Source: Nitrospira sp.
Lineage (GTDB): Bacteria; Nitrospirota; Nitrospiria; Nitrospirales; Nitrospiraceae
Reading direction: 5' to 3'
NCBI GenBank assembly: GCA_025360665.1
Contig: JANYBU010000433.1
Location: 1 to 5,651 of the forward strand
Length of the DNA: 5,651 bases
Shown: one piece after another, positions 5,490 to 5,651 of the stretch
Position numbering within the stretch: the stretch's first letter is position 1
Layout of the letters: each line of letters begins with the position of its first letter
The notes under the pieces: generated by a model
Database searches by the model: none
What the model was told of the DNA's origin: nothing
Seen by the model: the letters and a program-made list of their open reading frames with translations, nothing else
Translations under genes and position numbers: made by a program

Positions 5490-5651
5490 CTACACCACAA
5501 CTCCACGCCAACTAAACAACTTGGCCCAGTAGAATCCGGCCCAAGGCACCAACAGAGCCGGGAGCGGGTCTAGGTCGCCACGTACGATAGCCGCGGCTGA
5601 TGCGCCGAAGATCAGGGCCGCTCCGGCAATGGAGATCGCAGTGACAAAGCC
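5490..5651 (-). CDS. C-terminal part of an unidentified membrane protein
   Basis: On the minus strand one frame is open from the right edge for 53 codons and ends in TAG at 5492-5490. The peptide is strongly membrane-like. A small-residue-rich helix (AISIAGAALIFGASAAAIV) is followed by a short acidic turn (RGDLDPLP), then a second hydrophobic stretch (ALLVPWAGFYWAKLF), and it ends RGVVV. I do not recognise the family. The start lies outside the window, so total length and helix number are unknown. It is convergent with lpxD, with 20 bp between the two stops, so it is not part of the LPS operon. The small gap holds no clear bidirectional terminator; only a GGC/GCC mini-palindrome (5482-5490) is visible. 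Confidence 0.6.
   Translation of the reverse strand, partial: GFVTAISIAGAALIFGASAAAIVRGDLDPLPALLVPWAGFYWAKLFSWRGVVV

Noticed and set aside
1..5651. CRISPR array, tRNA or rRNA
   Set aside because: No regularly spaced identical repeats with unique spacers and no tRNA or rRNA signature was seen; the nonamer units are degenerate and contiguous without spacers.

Overview
The window reads as chromosomal DNA of a Gram-negative (diderm) bacterium: five consecutive plus-strand genes belong to lipopolysaccharide (LPS) biogenesis and acyl-chain supply. They are the two permease subunits of the LPS exporter (lptF, lptG), a beta-ketoacyl-ACP synthase of the FabF family, a small acyl carrier protein and the lipid A acyltransferase LpxD. 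The moderately high GC content, the protein character and the nonamer-built intergenic hairpins make me think of Nitrospirota (Nitrospira-like). That assignment is inference from memory, not something the window proves.

Layout. Positions 1-142 look like the end of an insertion sequence. A minus-strand reading frame is open to the left edge and resembles the N-terminus of an integrase-type transposase. Two near-identical 22-bp direct repeats 35 bp apart follow it. A 7-bp GC-rich hairpin (146-164) comes next, then a good sigma70-type promoter (TAGACA-N17-TATAGT, 184-212) that should drive lptF. lptF (245-1336) and lptG (1341-2432) are separated by 4 bp. A 204-bp gap precedes fabF (2637-3893), and a 167-bp gap precedes the ACP gene (4061-4375). 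The ACP gene is followed after 5 bp by lpxD (4381-5469). Only 20 bp further on, a convergent minus-strand gene for an unidentified membrane protein (5490-5651, C-terminal part only) runs off the right edge.

How the genes work together. LpxD puts a 3-hydroxyacyl chain from an acyl-ACP onto UDP-glucosamine-linked lipid A precursor. The adjacent ketosynthase and ACP could elongate and carry that chain. LptF and LptG extract finished LPS from the inner membrane, together with LptB and LptC, which are not in this window. The ACP is atypical: it has a 24-residue lysine-rich tail. The ketosynthase departs from the FabF consensus at three conserved motifs, so a dedicated rather than housekeeping KS/ACP pair is a reasonable hypothesis.

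The most unexpected structure lies between genes. Both gaps flanking fabF are filled by long imperfect inverted repeats that start within about 12 bp of the preceding stop codon. Each arm is built from degenerate tandem 9-bp units. The two elements share a GCGRGAY-type unit, which suggests one repeat family copied to both sides of the gene.
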